A stretch of 64,000 nucleotides of DNA from Gigantopelta aegis (Eukaryota > Mollusca > Gastropoda > Neomphalida > Peltospiridae): assembly GCF_016097555.1 (NCBI RefSeq), contig NC_054701.1, forward strand, positions 38,084,492 to 38,148,491, written 5' to 3'. Shown here one piece after another: positions 36,725 to 48,632 of this stretch. A model generated the notes under the pieces. The model saw only the letters and a list, made by a program, of their open reading frames with translations, had not been told where the DNA came from and ran no database searches. The translations under genes and the position numbers were made by a program. How positions within the stretch are numbered: the stretch's first letter is position 1; each line of letters starts with the position of its first letter.

Positions 36725-38540
36725 AGTAGTGGGTATCAGGTCATTTGGCCCCGTATACAACATTTAAAGTATTATTGTTTGTAATGACTCTTTAACATGC
36801 TAAATGGCCTCTTAATTCATTAGCCAACAATGGCCAAATTAATTGTGAGTTAAGTTATGTTTAATGTCAGTAATGTTAAGATAAATGTAATGTTATGTAA
36901 AATAAAATAATAATTGGGATAAAAGAATGTTAATAACTACCAAAGAAACATTTCTTTTTAATGTCTACATAATATCTATATTGCTATTGGTATTAGTATT
37001 AATGCTATATACATTACAGATATCTAAAATAAACAACAAAACACACAAAAACTGATTAAATAGTTTCATTTAATCAAACACAAATCGAGACTAGGGTTAT
37101 GGGGATGTGACAGGGGCCGATACAACTATTGTGTACAAAACCAAAACAAGGGTGTGAAAAGTGACTGTCGACGACCTTTGGATTATGGGGTGTCAGGACG
37201 TTTCGGCCCCATATACAAATTTTTCAATATACGGCGATCTAGTGTTCGTATATACAGATACAGTATATGCTGTAATTGGTATAGTAACACTTTAGATGGT
37301 CACATACACCGGTAATAATATAGGCGCGCAGTCTTTGAAGTGTTAACACACTGAGATGTGTTTAATCTTGCTGTTGTCACCATTCAATGACCTAACTGCA
37401 AGACCCACTTACTTAAGCTTTCAAAGAATGTTGTTTTAAGGTTCATCAAAGGAAATATTTTAGAACAATTGACTGATCAGCCACATTATTTTGTTGATCG
37501 TGATATACTCACAACAGGTGCGACGATTTACCCAATACTTAGCTAATACTGCCCAATACTCACCCTTCTATAATACAAATAATTTTTATAAAATAAAAAA
37601 AGTATAAAAAATCCTAAGTAAACTATATTATGAAACTTTCACACAAGCCCCTTCCAATTGTTCCAAAATGAGTTTCGTAATTGGTCAAGTACTGCATGTA
37701 CCATAAAGCGGTGAGCTTATTTAAGTTAATATCGACAGTAATTAACCTAGATCCTGCTTGCAAACAGGCCCACAAATACCCATGAGTCAGATTCGTATTC
37801 ACTACATCATGAAATACTAACTACAAAGAAACCAGAAGCAAACAATGTTTGGTCTTAATTGGCAAAACGACAAATTGAGGCCTATCCACTTAGGGCCTAA
37901 GTAAATAATTTATTAAAAAATATATTTACAAAATATTTTTAGACTTGCCAGCTCAAAAACTGCATCTAATAAACTGGTAATGTAAATATATAATATCTAA
38001 TGACTAAAGGTCTTGTACCTGATTTGGCACACGCTTCAAAAATGTATTTTTATTTTTTCTCACACCTGTGGTAATTGTCTGAGGTTTTTTTTATAGTTTT
38101 CTGATCAAAGCAATGTGATAAAAATTGTCCATATCATCAAGATTAGAATTATATATATTTTTTATACTTACCTCTTTTTTTATTTTATAAAAATTATTCG
38201 TATTATAAAGGGGTGAGTATTGGGTAAGTATTGGGTAAATCGTCTCACCGCTCCCAACAATGCTTTGAACACCACTGACGATGTGGCCTCTTCTTATGAA
38301 TGTTATGCTAATAGCGGGATTATCAAAGCTAAATAGTTTTGGAGAAAATGAAAAAAAAAAAGGAAATAAAGAGAACGAGAGAAAGAAATTACAATACTTA
38401 CGATAAAATTTAATAACAAAACACAAGTGACTGAATAATTTGATTTAATAAAACAATAATCGGGCCGAAACGACCAGGGTTATGGGGCCGAAAACGTCTA
38501 GGGCCGAACATGCATGGGGCCTGAAACATCTCGAAAGCTT
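36725..38540. repeat. GGGCCGAAACG-type repeat with nested inverted-repeat element
   Basis: Phrases GGGTTATGGGGCCGAAAACG, GGACGTTTCGGCCCC and GGGCCGAAACGACC are scattered at both sides. About 60 bp around 37,050-37,105 recurs in direct orientation at 38,420-38,490. Between them lies an element of about 740 bp (37,512-38,251). Confidence 0.5.
37512..38251. mobile_element. MITE of about 740 bp, inverted ends of about 95 bp
   Basis: The left end GACGATTTACCCAATACT and following sequence (through AATAATTTTTATAAAATAAA) is inverted at 38,160-38,251. No ORF. The target duplication is unclear, so the superfamily is not assigned. Confidence 0.65.
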
Positions 38541-38623
38541 GGTAGTGCACCAAAAATGGTGGTGCCTTTTAAGTTTTAAAGGCGTTTTAACTTGCTCCAG
38601 ATTCCCAATATGGGCAATTCCAC

Positions 38624-40723
38624 GGTAACGGAATTACGAGTTGGAGAGATATTTCAGGCATTAAACTCAGCTAGTCCACATAAGAAAAATTAGCATAATG
38701 ATGTAACTATGTAATACACTAGTACTGCACTAGTGCTTGTTTATGGACAGAACTGAGACTCTCTACTGCAAGGTGTAGTGCATGAGTACTTAATTAAAGT
38801 TTGGTAACGGAATTACGTAAAAACGGACACCATTTTTACGGGCACCGCAAAACAACAACAAACTCTGTGAAGTATGATGAAATAATTATTTATCTTCATG
38901 ATGGAATGATGACCTAATGACTTGTGATTAACAAAATAGAAATTATATTACATATTATCTTTTCATAATTTTGTTGTACAACATTGAATGCCGGTAACGG
39001 AATTACACAGTTCAGTAACGGAATTACCGCTCTGAATTTACTTTTGAAAAACAATATTTATTTACTTTAAATTTGATTTGTAAATATGTTGCATAATTTT
39101 ATGAGTTAAATAATAATTCAGTATACTTGTTTTAAGCATTCATATTAATATTTCAAATGATAACTAGTTTCAATATCAGTAACATGTACACGTACATGTA
39201 TATGAGTGGAGATTTAAACTAGCACTAAACTGTGTACATACTAGTATTACATAGTAAATGTTTAAAATGTTTGACAACAATTGAAAAAAATTCTTGAACA
39301 TTGACATTGTTAATAACAAAGAGAATGACACCAGGTCAGAGGAACACAGGCCAAATAAAATTATATAAACTGACCGTCAAACATCTAGATTGTATTATGG
39401 TAAGTGAAAGATATTATGCCTAATAATAAAATTCCTCATCTATCTGAGGTTATGGTAACATACATGACAACATTCAAAACACCAGTATTTTCTTTTTTGG
39501 CCAACCAAACATGCCATCTTTCCATTTTAAGAATTTTACTCAGATTAGACTTCCTTGTGAAACAGCATTAATACTATAAAACGGTTGCTTTCTTTTTGTC
39601 CATTTTATACATTTAAAAGCATAATGTTGGTAATTAGAATGATACTTACCATTTTCTGGATATCCTGTCATTTAAATATAAATTATTAAATACAGTCAAT
39701 AATTGCCTTTGGATAAAGTAAAATTAAAGTTTGCTTCAAGTAAATATGTTATGTTACATTTCCACTTTCTGGACCCTATATATGTTTAAAGATATGTATA
39801 GAGCTTGAAATAGTGGCCTGTAAAAAGTGAAAAGAAGTCTATGTTTAAATCTTGCAAGTGAAATAAACATTCACCTGCTAAAATTAACTAAAAATTGCAT
39901 AATTTTTCAAAAAACAGATGTACATAAATATTATGATCATCTCATCTTCTATATTTAGCTGAGGTCGAGCTCATAATTCTGTTACATTTTAATTTTATAA
40001 TGCTCTAAGTAGTTTAAGAGGTCTTAATTTTCCACACATTGTCCCAAACCCTACATTCATGTTGTGTTGTCTTATTTCCAGCAGGCCATTTTTGTTTCAC
40101 AGCAGGCCATATTTCTTTTAGCCTGCTATTTAAAAAAATAATAATGGCAGGCCATATTTTACTTCATGTTTCGAGCCCCGATATAATTCTAGTAGGTTTC
40201 GATTATAACTTGAATTTTGTCATGGATTTGCAGAAGTTTAGTCATCATAATGAAGCTTTTAAGTAGTACTGTTTGGTTAAAGTGTATCAGATTTCCTTAA
40301 TTTCTATATTGTTAATGGATGACATTTATATTTGCTATGGGTGTTCCGCAAATGCATTTGGAGCCACTACTAGTATTATTACCATATGGATTTTTTAAAA
40401 AGATTTTGTACATCTTCCTATTGTTACATCACTTGATGTACTGGTATATATGGATAAGAGTGTAGCATTTTAGTATTGTGTAGGTTATATTAAAGTGTTT
40501 CTTAACAATATATACCAAAGACGGTAACGGAATTACAAACCTATGGTAACGGAATTACATATGTTTAGAGCTATATAATTTTACTAATAATGTATGAATT
40601 TGAAAGTAAATGTGTCTGATTATGTTAATTAACATATACTCAGAGAATATGAGTCGATTCCTTGATTACATATAAATGAATAATACAATCTAACTTTTTG
40701 TTTGTTTTCGGTAACGGAATTAC
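38624..40723 (+). repeat. iterons GGTAACGGAATTAC (seven copies)
   Basis: Copies start at 38,624, 38,803, 38,993, 39,014 (AGTAACGGAATTAC), 40,523, 40,545 and 40,710. Two close pairs have start-to-start spacings of 21-22 bp. Flanking bases are unrelated, so the conserved unit is the 14-mer itself. Confidence 0.95.
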
Positions 40724-40883
40724 AAACTGATTCTGTTTTCTAATTTCTCCTAAATGTAAAAAAAAAATATTTTTCATTAAAGTGGATTATGAAGTGGTAA
40801 AACAAAAACACTAATAAAAAGAATATTACCTTCAATTACATGGCTGCTGTACATAAATTCATAGTGTGTATTATGGAAGTGTT

Positions 40884-41830
40884 TAGCCCGAGTACTCTGA
40901 CTGTAAGAGAGCTAGACGGACATTTGGACATAAACACGCTCTCATTACAGTCAGAGACCAACCTATGTCTTTTTTTGGCAATTCCTGACTACCAAACGGT
41001 AGGCAATGAGTCCCGCTCTAATACCACAACAATCCTATGTTTGACGTCAAATACCTTTACATCAATCATTTTCGAGTTAAGTGATACAAAAAAATCCACA
41101 TATTAATCACTAATACACTTACTACAGAAAGAAACCCAACAGCACCCACATTCAGCTACGTTTCGTGACACTCCGTCGCAACAATTGCAAAGCTCGGCGA
41201 TCTATTTCGAGACGTAGACCACGTGATCGCGCACTGGGCGATTCCGCCTTGTGCAGCAGTTACAGGGGCCGTTTCATATCAAGCGAAGTTACAACATGGA
41301 AGAGTTGGCTAATGCCGTTTTGGATGAATTTGGATTTCATTACGTCATTAAACCAAAACAATTACACATTATTGATTCCATTTTGAATTTGAAGGATACA
41401 TTTGGGGTGTTATCGACAGGATACGGCAAAAGTATGTGCTACGTACTGCCTCCTCTTATGAGACGACCCCTGTAACTGCTGCACAAGGCGGAATCGCCCA
41501 GTCTCGAAATAGATCGCCGAGCTTTGCAATTGTTGCGACGGAGTGTCACGAAGCGTAGCTGAATGTGGGTGCTGTCGGGTTTCTTTCTGTAGTATGTGTA
41601 TTAGTGATTAATATCTGGATTTTTTTGTATCACTTAACTCGAAAATGATTGATGTAAAGGTATCTGACGTCAAACATAGGATTGTTGTGGTATTAGAGCG
41701 GGACTCATTGCCTACCGTTTGGTAGTCAGGAATTGCCAAAAAAAGACATAGGTTGGTCTCTGACTGTAATGAGAGCGTGTTTATGTCCAAATGTCCGTCT
41801 AGCTCTCTTACAGTCAGAGTACTCGGGCTA
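40884..41830. mobile_element. palindromic (fold-back) element with RecQ-like helicase fragment in its loop
   Basis: Arms 40,884-41,272 and 41,464-41,830 are inverted copies that differ mainly by 22 bp present only in the left arm. Flanking GGAAGTGTT and GGAAGTGTC give a 9-bp duplication with one difference. Each arm starts TAGCCCGAGTACTCTGAC, and its first 70 bp or so can fold back on itself (CTCTGACTGTAAGAGAGC against GCTCTCATTACAGTCAGAG). The 191-bp loop is coding-like. Long arms and a 9-bp duplication suggest a Mutator-like or related element. Confidence 0.88.
41296..41475 (+). pseudogene. truncated RecQ-like helicase N-terminus
   Basis: A frame from the ATG at 41,296 reads MEELANAVLDEFGFHYVIKP, then KQLHIIDSILNLKDTFGVL and STGYGKSMCYVLPPLM, before it runs into the right arm and stops (RRPL, TAA). 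The Q-motif-like KPKQ and the Walker A STGYGKS are as in RecQ-type superfamily 2 helicases. All later motifs (DExH onward) are absent, so it cannot be a working helicase. The frame is intact over the whole loop, which suggests recent loss. Confidence 0.75.
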
Positions 41831-42034
41831 GGAAGTGTCATATTTTTAATGTGACGGTATCCTCATAAAATAGCTAAAGTCAAACACATTCATTTATTTC
41901 ACAATATTTTACTTATCAGATTTGGATTCTCCAGACTTTTTTACATTAAAAACAATCTTAATATATAAGGAATAACATGATTTGATTTTTTCACTCCATC
42001 ATCCATGTCCACTTTAGCGTGGAATTGCCCATAT

Positions 42035-42515
42035 ATTGGAATTGGATTTGCCTCACAAGTAACTACATAAGTCTCTGGGTGTATGAAATCTAGTCCGAAG
42101 GGACGTAGAATGTGTGGTTCTTCTACTTATCTATTTGAACTATTTCGTTGGGGTAAAGTGCAATTTGCAGCCAATGTAACGTAAATCATGTTCTCGAGAG
42201 TCGAGGTCGAAATGGAAATGTCAGAATTTGATTCCGACATAATCCGTTCTCTTGCGATTACATTCTATTTAGAAGATAAAAAACAAATATCTGGTTTTAA
42301 TTAATGTTATTACACATTATACAAACAGATACAAAGACACCACTAAAATTTTGTTTGTCTCTACACGTCCACAGACCTTTTTTTTTGTCCTTACAAAAAG
42401 CCGCTCTCTTCCAAAGAACTTTTCTTCTAATTTGTTGTTACTAAACGCAACTGTCATTGGACACTTTCTAACTCCGCCTGCCTGCAAGAAACTCGTCAAC
42501 ACGAACACGGACTCT
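42035..42515. other. no gene recognised
   Basis: Sequence between element I1 and the next SINE. No exon, terminal repeat or family is recognised. Confidence 0.4.
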
Positions 42516-42519
42516 AGGA

Positions 42520-42802
42520 TGTAGCTCAGTCGAGATAGTGCTCGCCTTGGGTGATTTGATCGCAGGATCGAACCCCTTCAATGGACCCATTCTCTGACGG
42601 GGGTTTTCCCCGTCCCAATCAGTTTATCGAAAGCCTTGGTATAAATGTGCTGTTCTGTCTGTACTGTTGAAAAGTGTGTTATAAAAGATCCTTTGCTGAG
42701 ATAATATGTTAGAATTACCATCCAGTTGGTTTGACATCCAGTAACCGATAATGATTAAATCAATGTGCCCAAGTGGTGTCGTTAAACAAAAACTTTAACG
42801 GA
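42520..42802 (+). repeat. tRNA-headed SINE
   Basis: Head AGGATGTAGCTCAGTCGAGA with CAGGATCGAACCCC as box B, body TTATAAAAGATCCTTTGCTG, tail GTGTCGTTAAACAAAAACTT. A moderately diverged full-length copy. Confidence 0.85.
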
Positions 42803-42854
42803 CTGGAGATATGTCATGATTCCATATTATTTTGCAATTCAAACTTTTTCTTTG

Positions 42855-42910
42855 CCCCCCCCTCCCCCCCTCCCCCCCCCCCCCCCTCCCCCCCCCCCCC
42901 CCCCGCCCGC
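42855..42910. repeat. C-rich homopolymer tract
   Basis: About 50 C with a few T and G interruptions, 50 bp after the SINE tail. Confidence 0.9.
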
Positions 42911-43249
42911 ATATGAGGCTAACAGAAACAATCGCATAAATTATAATAAATTAATATTTTAAAACTAGAAAAGACTAGTCGGAATTGGGTATGTTTAACG
43001 TGTGAGGTTAAATGAACTTATAATATTCAAGTCAGATTAAAACTGAAAATAAAACACAATAACTATTTTTGAGGTGTGTGTGTATGTGGAGGGAGTGGTG
43101 CCCATAGACATGGGCTACGGACTCCCATTTTTTGTAGCGATGGGGGAGGCTGTTTTTTGTCTGAATTAAATGAAAATGCACGAATCTGGATAACAACATT
43201 TTTTTCAATAAACAAATATATTAACATTACTGCCAAACACCAAAATAGG

Positions 43250-43910
43250 ATTTCCTCTCCCCCTACAATAATGAGACCCCGTACGCCTATGATTACTACG
43301 AAACAGGTATATTATATAGGGTTGCAAACGAATTTCTACGCATTTTTTACAGGATTATACTAATTTTGCGTGAAGAATGATGGAAATACATGGTAAAAAG
43401 GCCTTGGGTTACCACATTTTCCCCGGATCTCTATCGTTTCTGTCCGAATTTGGTAATTTGTTAGTTTTAAATTCCATGGGGTAATCTCTACCTATACATT
43501 TTCAGTTCTTAACTGTATCTAATATACTTTTCAGTACATAGGATTGATGTAATGCTGTTAATATGAATAAATGTAGTTATCAAGATTCTGGCTTTCTTTT
43601 TTAATTCGGGCAAAAGCCAGCCTGCCCTACAATAATGGGAGCCCGTACACCTATGATTACTACCAGATATAGGTTTGCAAACGAATCACTATACGCATTT
43701 TTACATGGATTACAACTAATTTTGAGGGTAAAATGATGGAAATACATGGTGAAAAGGTTTCAGGTTCGCACATTTCCCCCGAATATCTAGCTGCATACTT
43801 TTTGCACGAATTTAAGGTTTTGCTTCAGCACGGGGGGGGGGGGGGGCAGTTGCTCCCTCCCCACCCCAGTACGCTTATGCATGGCCAAAAGTCGTCAACC
43901 GTACTATTTG
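43250..43910. repeat. direct repeat of about 190 bp, spaced about 360 bp
   Basis: CCTACAATAATGRGACCCCG, CCTATGATTACTAC, TTTGCAAACGAATYHCTA and GATGGAAATACATGGT occur in the same order at 43,260-43,450 and 43,624-43,815. No ORF. The second copy is followed by a G tract (43,832-43,846). Family unknown. Confidence 0.75.
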
Positions 43911-45659
43911 CGTAATGATTTTCGTTTGTTTTGTACACTAGCTTGGAAACAAACCCAAATCCCACAATAATTAGTCAATATTTTCCACCATAATTATTTC
44001 CTTAGAACACAATACTAAAGTATTTGGTGCACATCAGTTTATGTGCCAAATGAACCCCCTCCCATTAGTTTAAATTTAGCCAAATCTCTACAAAACATGG
44101 TTTATCAATTTAAAAAACCAAAAAACAACAACAAAAAACCCCAAGCATTCAGAGAGTACTGGTAAAGTAATATATATGTCCCCTACCGGGACAATTTTTG
44201 GAATCTTCTAAACACGGTAAAGCACAAATATTTCAGCTCTATTATCTCAGCGCATTCTAAAAAAAACAAAAAAACTAAACTAAACAAAACAAAACAAAAC
44301 ATGGAAAACTGTGTGGGGGACCGACGAATAGACAGAACGGGCATTGCAGTAAAAAAAAGAATGAAAAACAGTCCAAAACACAAATTTTCATATTGCCCAA
44401 GTTAAGGGTCATAACTGAAAAATGGGTAAATCGCCATGAAAGCCAAACCTGATCTGTAACAGTACATAACAAAGCTATATAAAATATTTCAGCACAATCT
44501 TTCAACCCATTCTGAAAAAAACCCCATGTATGTGGGGCAGACAGACAGACGGATGGATAGATCTACGGAGATGAAACCTAGTCCCCACTGAGTAGTCGGA
44601 GGGCCTGCCTGGGGCCATGACCTACTTTCCGTGACCTTGACCTTGATGACGTCACGGCCTTGTCACGTGACCTCGTCCTACTGACCCGGCCCTGACCTAC
44701 TTTGACTGGCCTACTGTGCCGTGTGCAACGTCCTACTGACCTGGCCCTGACCTACTGTGCCGTGTGCAACATCCTACTGACCTACTTAGACTGGCCTACT
44801 GTGCCGTGTACAACGTCCTACTGACCCGGCCCTGACCTACTTAGACTGACCTTGACCTACTTAGACTGGCCTACTGTGCCGTGTGCAACGTCCTACTGAC
44901 CCGACCCTGACCTACTTAGAATGCCCCCTGACCTACTTAGACTGGCACGAAGAGTATAAAAAGAATAGATGCGGTTTAATTGTCATTCGCTTGCCGAAAA
45001 CGATTGTTATTCGATCACATCTACTACGTCATTGTTAGGAGATTCGTTTGAGATATTTCGTCATTGTTAGAAGAAAGAAGATTCATTTGGATAATTTTGA
45101 GAGATTTTGTCACTGTTAGAAATCGACTGGATCAAGACTTCATCTGAAAATAGTAAGTTAATTTTCTTATACTGATTTAGTTTGAAGATCTATGTATTTG
45201 CAGTGGTGGATAAATATAACGTTTAACAAATGGTACTTTTTGAAAATCGTTGTTTTTTCAAACACGGTGAAATAAATAACAATTTTACATTGAAAGTGTT
45301 CTGCCTTCTAAAAACGGAAGCAGTTATTCTTGTATGCAACGTCATTCAAATACTGACGTCATTCAAAAATTAGAGACAGAAAACGTGTTGAAATGGTATT
45401 CGATACTGATCAGACAACACCGTTTACGTGTCGGTTGAATACTTCAACAAAATAATTTAAATTTAACATATAAACATGGGATAATGACCAAAGCCAAAAT
45501 GATAGTGTTAGCAATGGCTGTCAACGTCCTCCCACCACTCCCCCCCACCAGGGATCTGTGCCTGGCTTGTAACACGGTTGTGTTATCGACATATTGTAGT
45601 GCGGGACATTACAACACAATTACAAATGCTCATCCGCTAAATGTTTTTAGATCATAAAT

Positions 45660-46342
45660 CAATCTAATTAAAATTAGCTCCACTATTACATGTGGATCTA
45701 ACAACAGCCAGTTGGAGCTCATGTCCACCAATCAAAACCTTACTTGCAGAATCATGCCAGTGATTTAAAAATAATTTGAAAATATTCCGAATTATCCTGA
45801 GGATATACGACATGTTTCGTGTGAATTACGAATGCCGTAAAACATGTTTTATTTTATAAAATAAATAAGTTGTAATGTAAAACTGAAGACTGATTTAGTT
45901 GGGGGGTTTTTATAAATAAATAAATACTTTTGAATGTAAAATTGAAGACTGATAACTCATCCCGTACGTATTGGTATCGTTCGCTGTACTGCGGCCACTA
46001 AAATAGACTCGCCCGATATTTTTAGAATTTGTATGCACCCAAATAACGTTATAAAAGGCGAAGTGTGATTGGTCAATATTTAAATTATTATTTACAGACA
46101 AAATGTTACCTGGACATTGGAGACTACGCAATCTGATTAAAATTAGTTCTACTGGTCTAAATAAGGCATTCGTAATTCACATGAAACATATCGTATACCC
46201 TCAGGATAATTCGGAATATTTTCAAATTATTTTCAAATCACTGGCATGATTCTGCAAATAAGGTTTTGATTGGTGGGACATGAGCTCCAACTGGCTGCTG
46301 TTAGATCCACATGTAATAGTGGAGTTAATTTTAATTAGATTG
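45660..46342. mobile_element. Mutator-like MITE, copy 2 (683 bp)
   Basis: Same family as 22,648-23,339, with CAATCTAATTAAAATTAGCT ends. A perfect 9-bp duplication ATCATAAAT flanks it (45,651-45,659 and 46,343-46,351). It is inserted in the Polinton-like fossil. Confidence 0.92.
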
Positions 46343-46713
46343 ATCATAAATACACTTATTTCCTGAAAAATTTTTTTTGTTTAATCTAGAGCGTTGACCT
46401 TGTCGACACAAATAATACACCTGGCGTTGGCAGAATAGCGGGCGAATCGTAGGTCACGTAAAGGCTGGTTCAGTCGAATTGTTAATAACAAATATATGCG
46501 AATGTGCCCAGATTATTGTCATTGACAAGGCATCATACCCATAAACCTGTTTTTTGTTGTTGTTTTTTTAACAAGATAATTTTTATTTTATTTTTTGTAT
46601 TCTTAAAATCAAATTGACCAGTTCTTCCTTGATTTCTCTTCTGTCCCTGAAAAAAGAAATAGAAATAGTTTTTCAAATTTGATGCAATAGCTCTCAAAAA
46701 AGTTAATATTCCT

Positions 46714-46913
46714 NNNNNNNNNNNNNNNNNNNNNNNNNNNNNNNNNNNNNNNNNNNNNNNNNNNNNNNNNNNNNNNNNNNNNNNNNNNNNNNNNNNNNNN
46801 NNNNNNNNNNNNNNNNNNNNNNNNNNNNNNNNNNNNNNNNNNNNNNNNNNNNNNNNNNNNNNNNNNNNNNNNNNNNNNNNNNNNNNNNNNNNNNNNNNNN
46901 NNNNNNNNNNNNN
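46714..46913. other. assembly gap (200 N)
   Basis: Two hundred N, a round number that probably marks a scaffold gap of unknown true size within the Polinton-like fossil. Confidence 0.99.
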
Positions 46914-48632
46914 ACAAGTACCTGGAGAACAGGTCGATGATCATCATGAGGTATCTCACCCCGTCATTGTATTTAGCCAAACTGACCATATCCATTAGAT
47001 CGGATTGCCAGTGACTGTCTAACCCTTCCATAACATAGGTATTACGTGGAAACTTTCGCCTCACTTGATGTGTCATGGTATAGGTCTCTTGACCTTTCAA
47101 CCATGATTTAATACGTGTCAGAGGAGTTTCTGGCGTAACTGTATGGGCCACCACCCAAATGTCTGCATCCTCGTGTAAGACGTGGCGCATTTCGGGATAA
47201 TGACAGAACAGGTAACGTCTCGAACAGCAGTCTTCTTCATCCCAGGCAGCGTCTGTTTTATATTCTCGAGCGGCATCTGTTTGATCCATGGGTTCTTTGC
47301 TCTCACCATCTTCATTTTCATCCATATTGTCACAGGCAGCATCCGTTTGATCCATGAAATGTTCTTCTGGTTTGGTAACCACTCTTTTACATTTCATTGT
47401 ACGTCTTTCTGAACATTTGCAGACCAAGATGTCGTCCTCGTCGCTACTGCTGCTGCTACTAACACTGCTCGAATATCCCGATGCCATCTTCTTCATTCCA
47501 GATGCAACAAGACATAAGAATGTCAGAATCATAAAACATGTCTGTTCTTTAGCACAGTCACAAAGCAAATGAAGTGTAAACCATAAATCCATTCTTTTAT
47601 ACCTTCGGGTTCATCCAAAACAAAACTCGTTCACCACTGGTGACACTCGTTAGGGTTGCAGAAGTTACACTGAAGAAATCCCATCTTGTTTTGATGGTCG
47701 TCTTGCATGGCGCACGGCACAATTGAGTTCAGCTCTGGTACAAAGACAAACATGACTGTGAAACAGCCTTTCAGTTTCTCCCATTGTTGTAGAGAAAGGA
47801 ATATTCCCTTCTTCGAAGGTTTCACAGATTTCGTTTCATCACACCACCACCACTGTCACAGGTCCACCCCAGCAAAGTTCTTGTCGACGCTGACGTGGAC
47901 GTTGGCACCAAGGTGTCTGAAATTGTTTTCGTCTTTCCCCTGGTTTAATGCTGAAATTGTTTCGTCAATTTGGCTTTTATATCCACACAGTTCGATCCAC
48001 TGCTTAAGACTAAGGACAATACCTCGCTTGGTAGGAAAAGTTTTCCTCTTGTCACTGTCAAATTTCCTTATGTGAATAGCAGTGTCCCCTTTCCATAACT
48101 TGGCCACCACGTAGACATTAGTTCCAAGTGCTAGACATGTCACTTCATCACTTGTGGAACAGGCCATCTCTGGATTGAACATACTCTTCGTGCCAGTCTA
48201 AGTAGGTCAGGGGAGTATTCTAAGTAGGTCAGGGTCGGGTCAGTAGGATGTTGCACACGGCACAGTAGGCCAGTCTAAGTAGGTCACTGTCAGTCTAAGT
48301 AGGTCAGGGCCGGGTCAGTAGGACGTTGCACACGGCAGTCTAAATAGGTCAAGGTCAGTCTAAATAGGTCAAGGTCAGTCTAAGTAGGTCAGGGCCGGGT
48401 CAGTAGGTCACGTGACATCATCAATGTCAAGGTCACGGAAAGTAGGTCATGACTCCAGGCAGCCCCCCCCCCCCCCCACTCCTCTGATTGGACCGGTAGT
48501 GAACTAATAAAGTATTTAACTGTGAAAAATGGGTAAATTGCTATGAAAGCCAAACCTGATCTGTAACAGTACATAAAGCTATACAAAATATTTTAGCACA
48601 ATATCTCAACCCATTCTGAAAAAATATATATA

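Larger units (their letters stand above)
38612..42030. mobile_element. non-autonomous DNA element 'I1' with 14-bp iterons, 4-bp TSD
   Basis: Ends GGGCAATTCCACG (13 bp, perfect; similarity continues imperfectly) are inverted, with ATAT at 38,608-38,611 and at 42,031-42,034 as a likely 4-bp duplication. The left part holds seven copies of GGTAACGGAATTAC, all on the plus strand, one of them in the terminal repeat. No transposase was found. A palindromic element (40,884-41,830) is inserted in it. Superfamily unknown; the 4-bp duplication and GGGCA ends resemble the element at 50,359. Confidence 0.75.
44596..48478 (-). mobile_element. Polinton-like element, small fossil (about 3.9 kb)
   Basis: Inverted ends of about 290-360 bp (44,596-44,955 and 48,184-48,478) are made of short internal repeats such as GACCTACTTAGACTGGCC and GTGTGCAACGTCCTACTGAC. 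CCCACT on both sides is a possible 6-bp duplication, as Polintons make. Parts on the minus strand: a PC4/p15-like domain ORF (47,856-48,182), a second shorter segment of similar type (about 47,630-47,825), and an integrase-core region (about 46,900-47,200) of the Polinton type running into the assembly gap. A TATA-like box (TATAAAAAG, about 44,956) lies just inside the left end. It is broken and far shorter than a 15-20 kb Polinton. It post-dates repeat T and pre-dates the MITE inside it. Confidence 0.65.
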
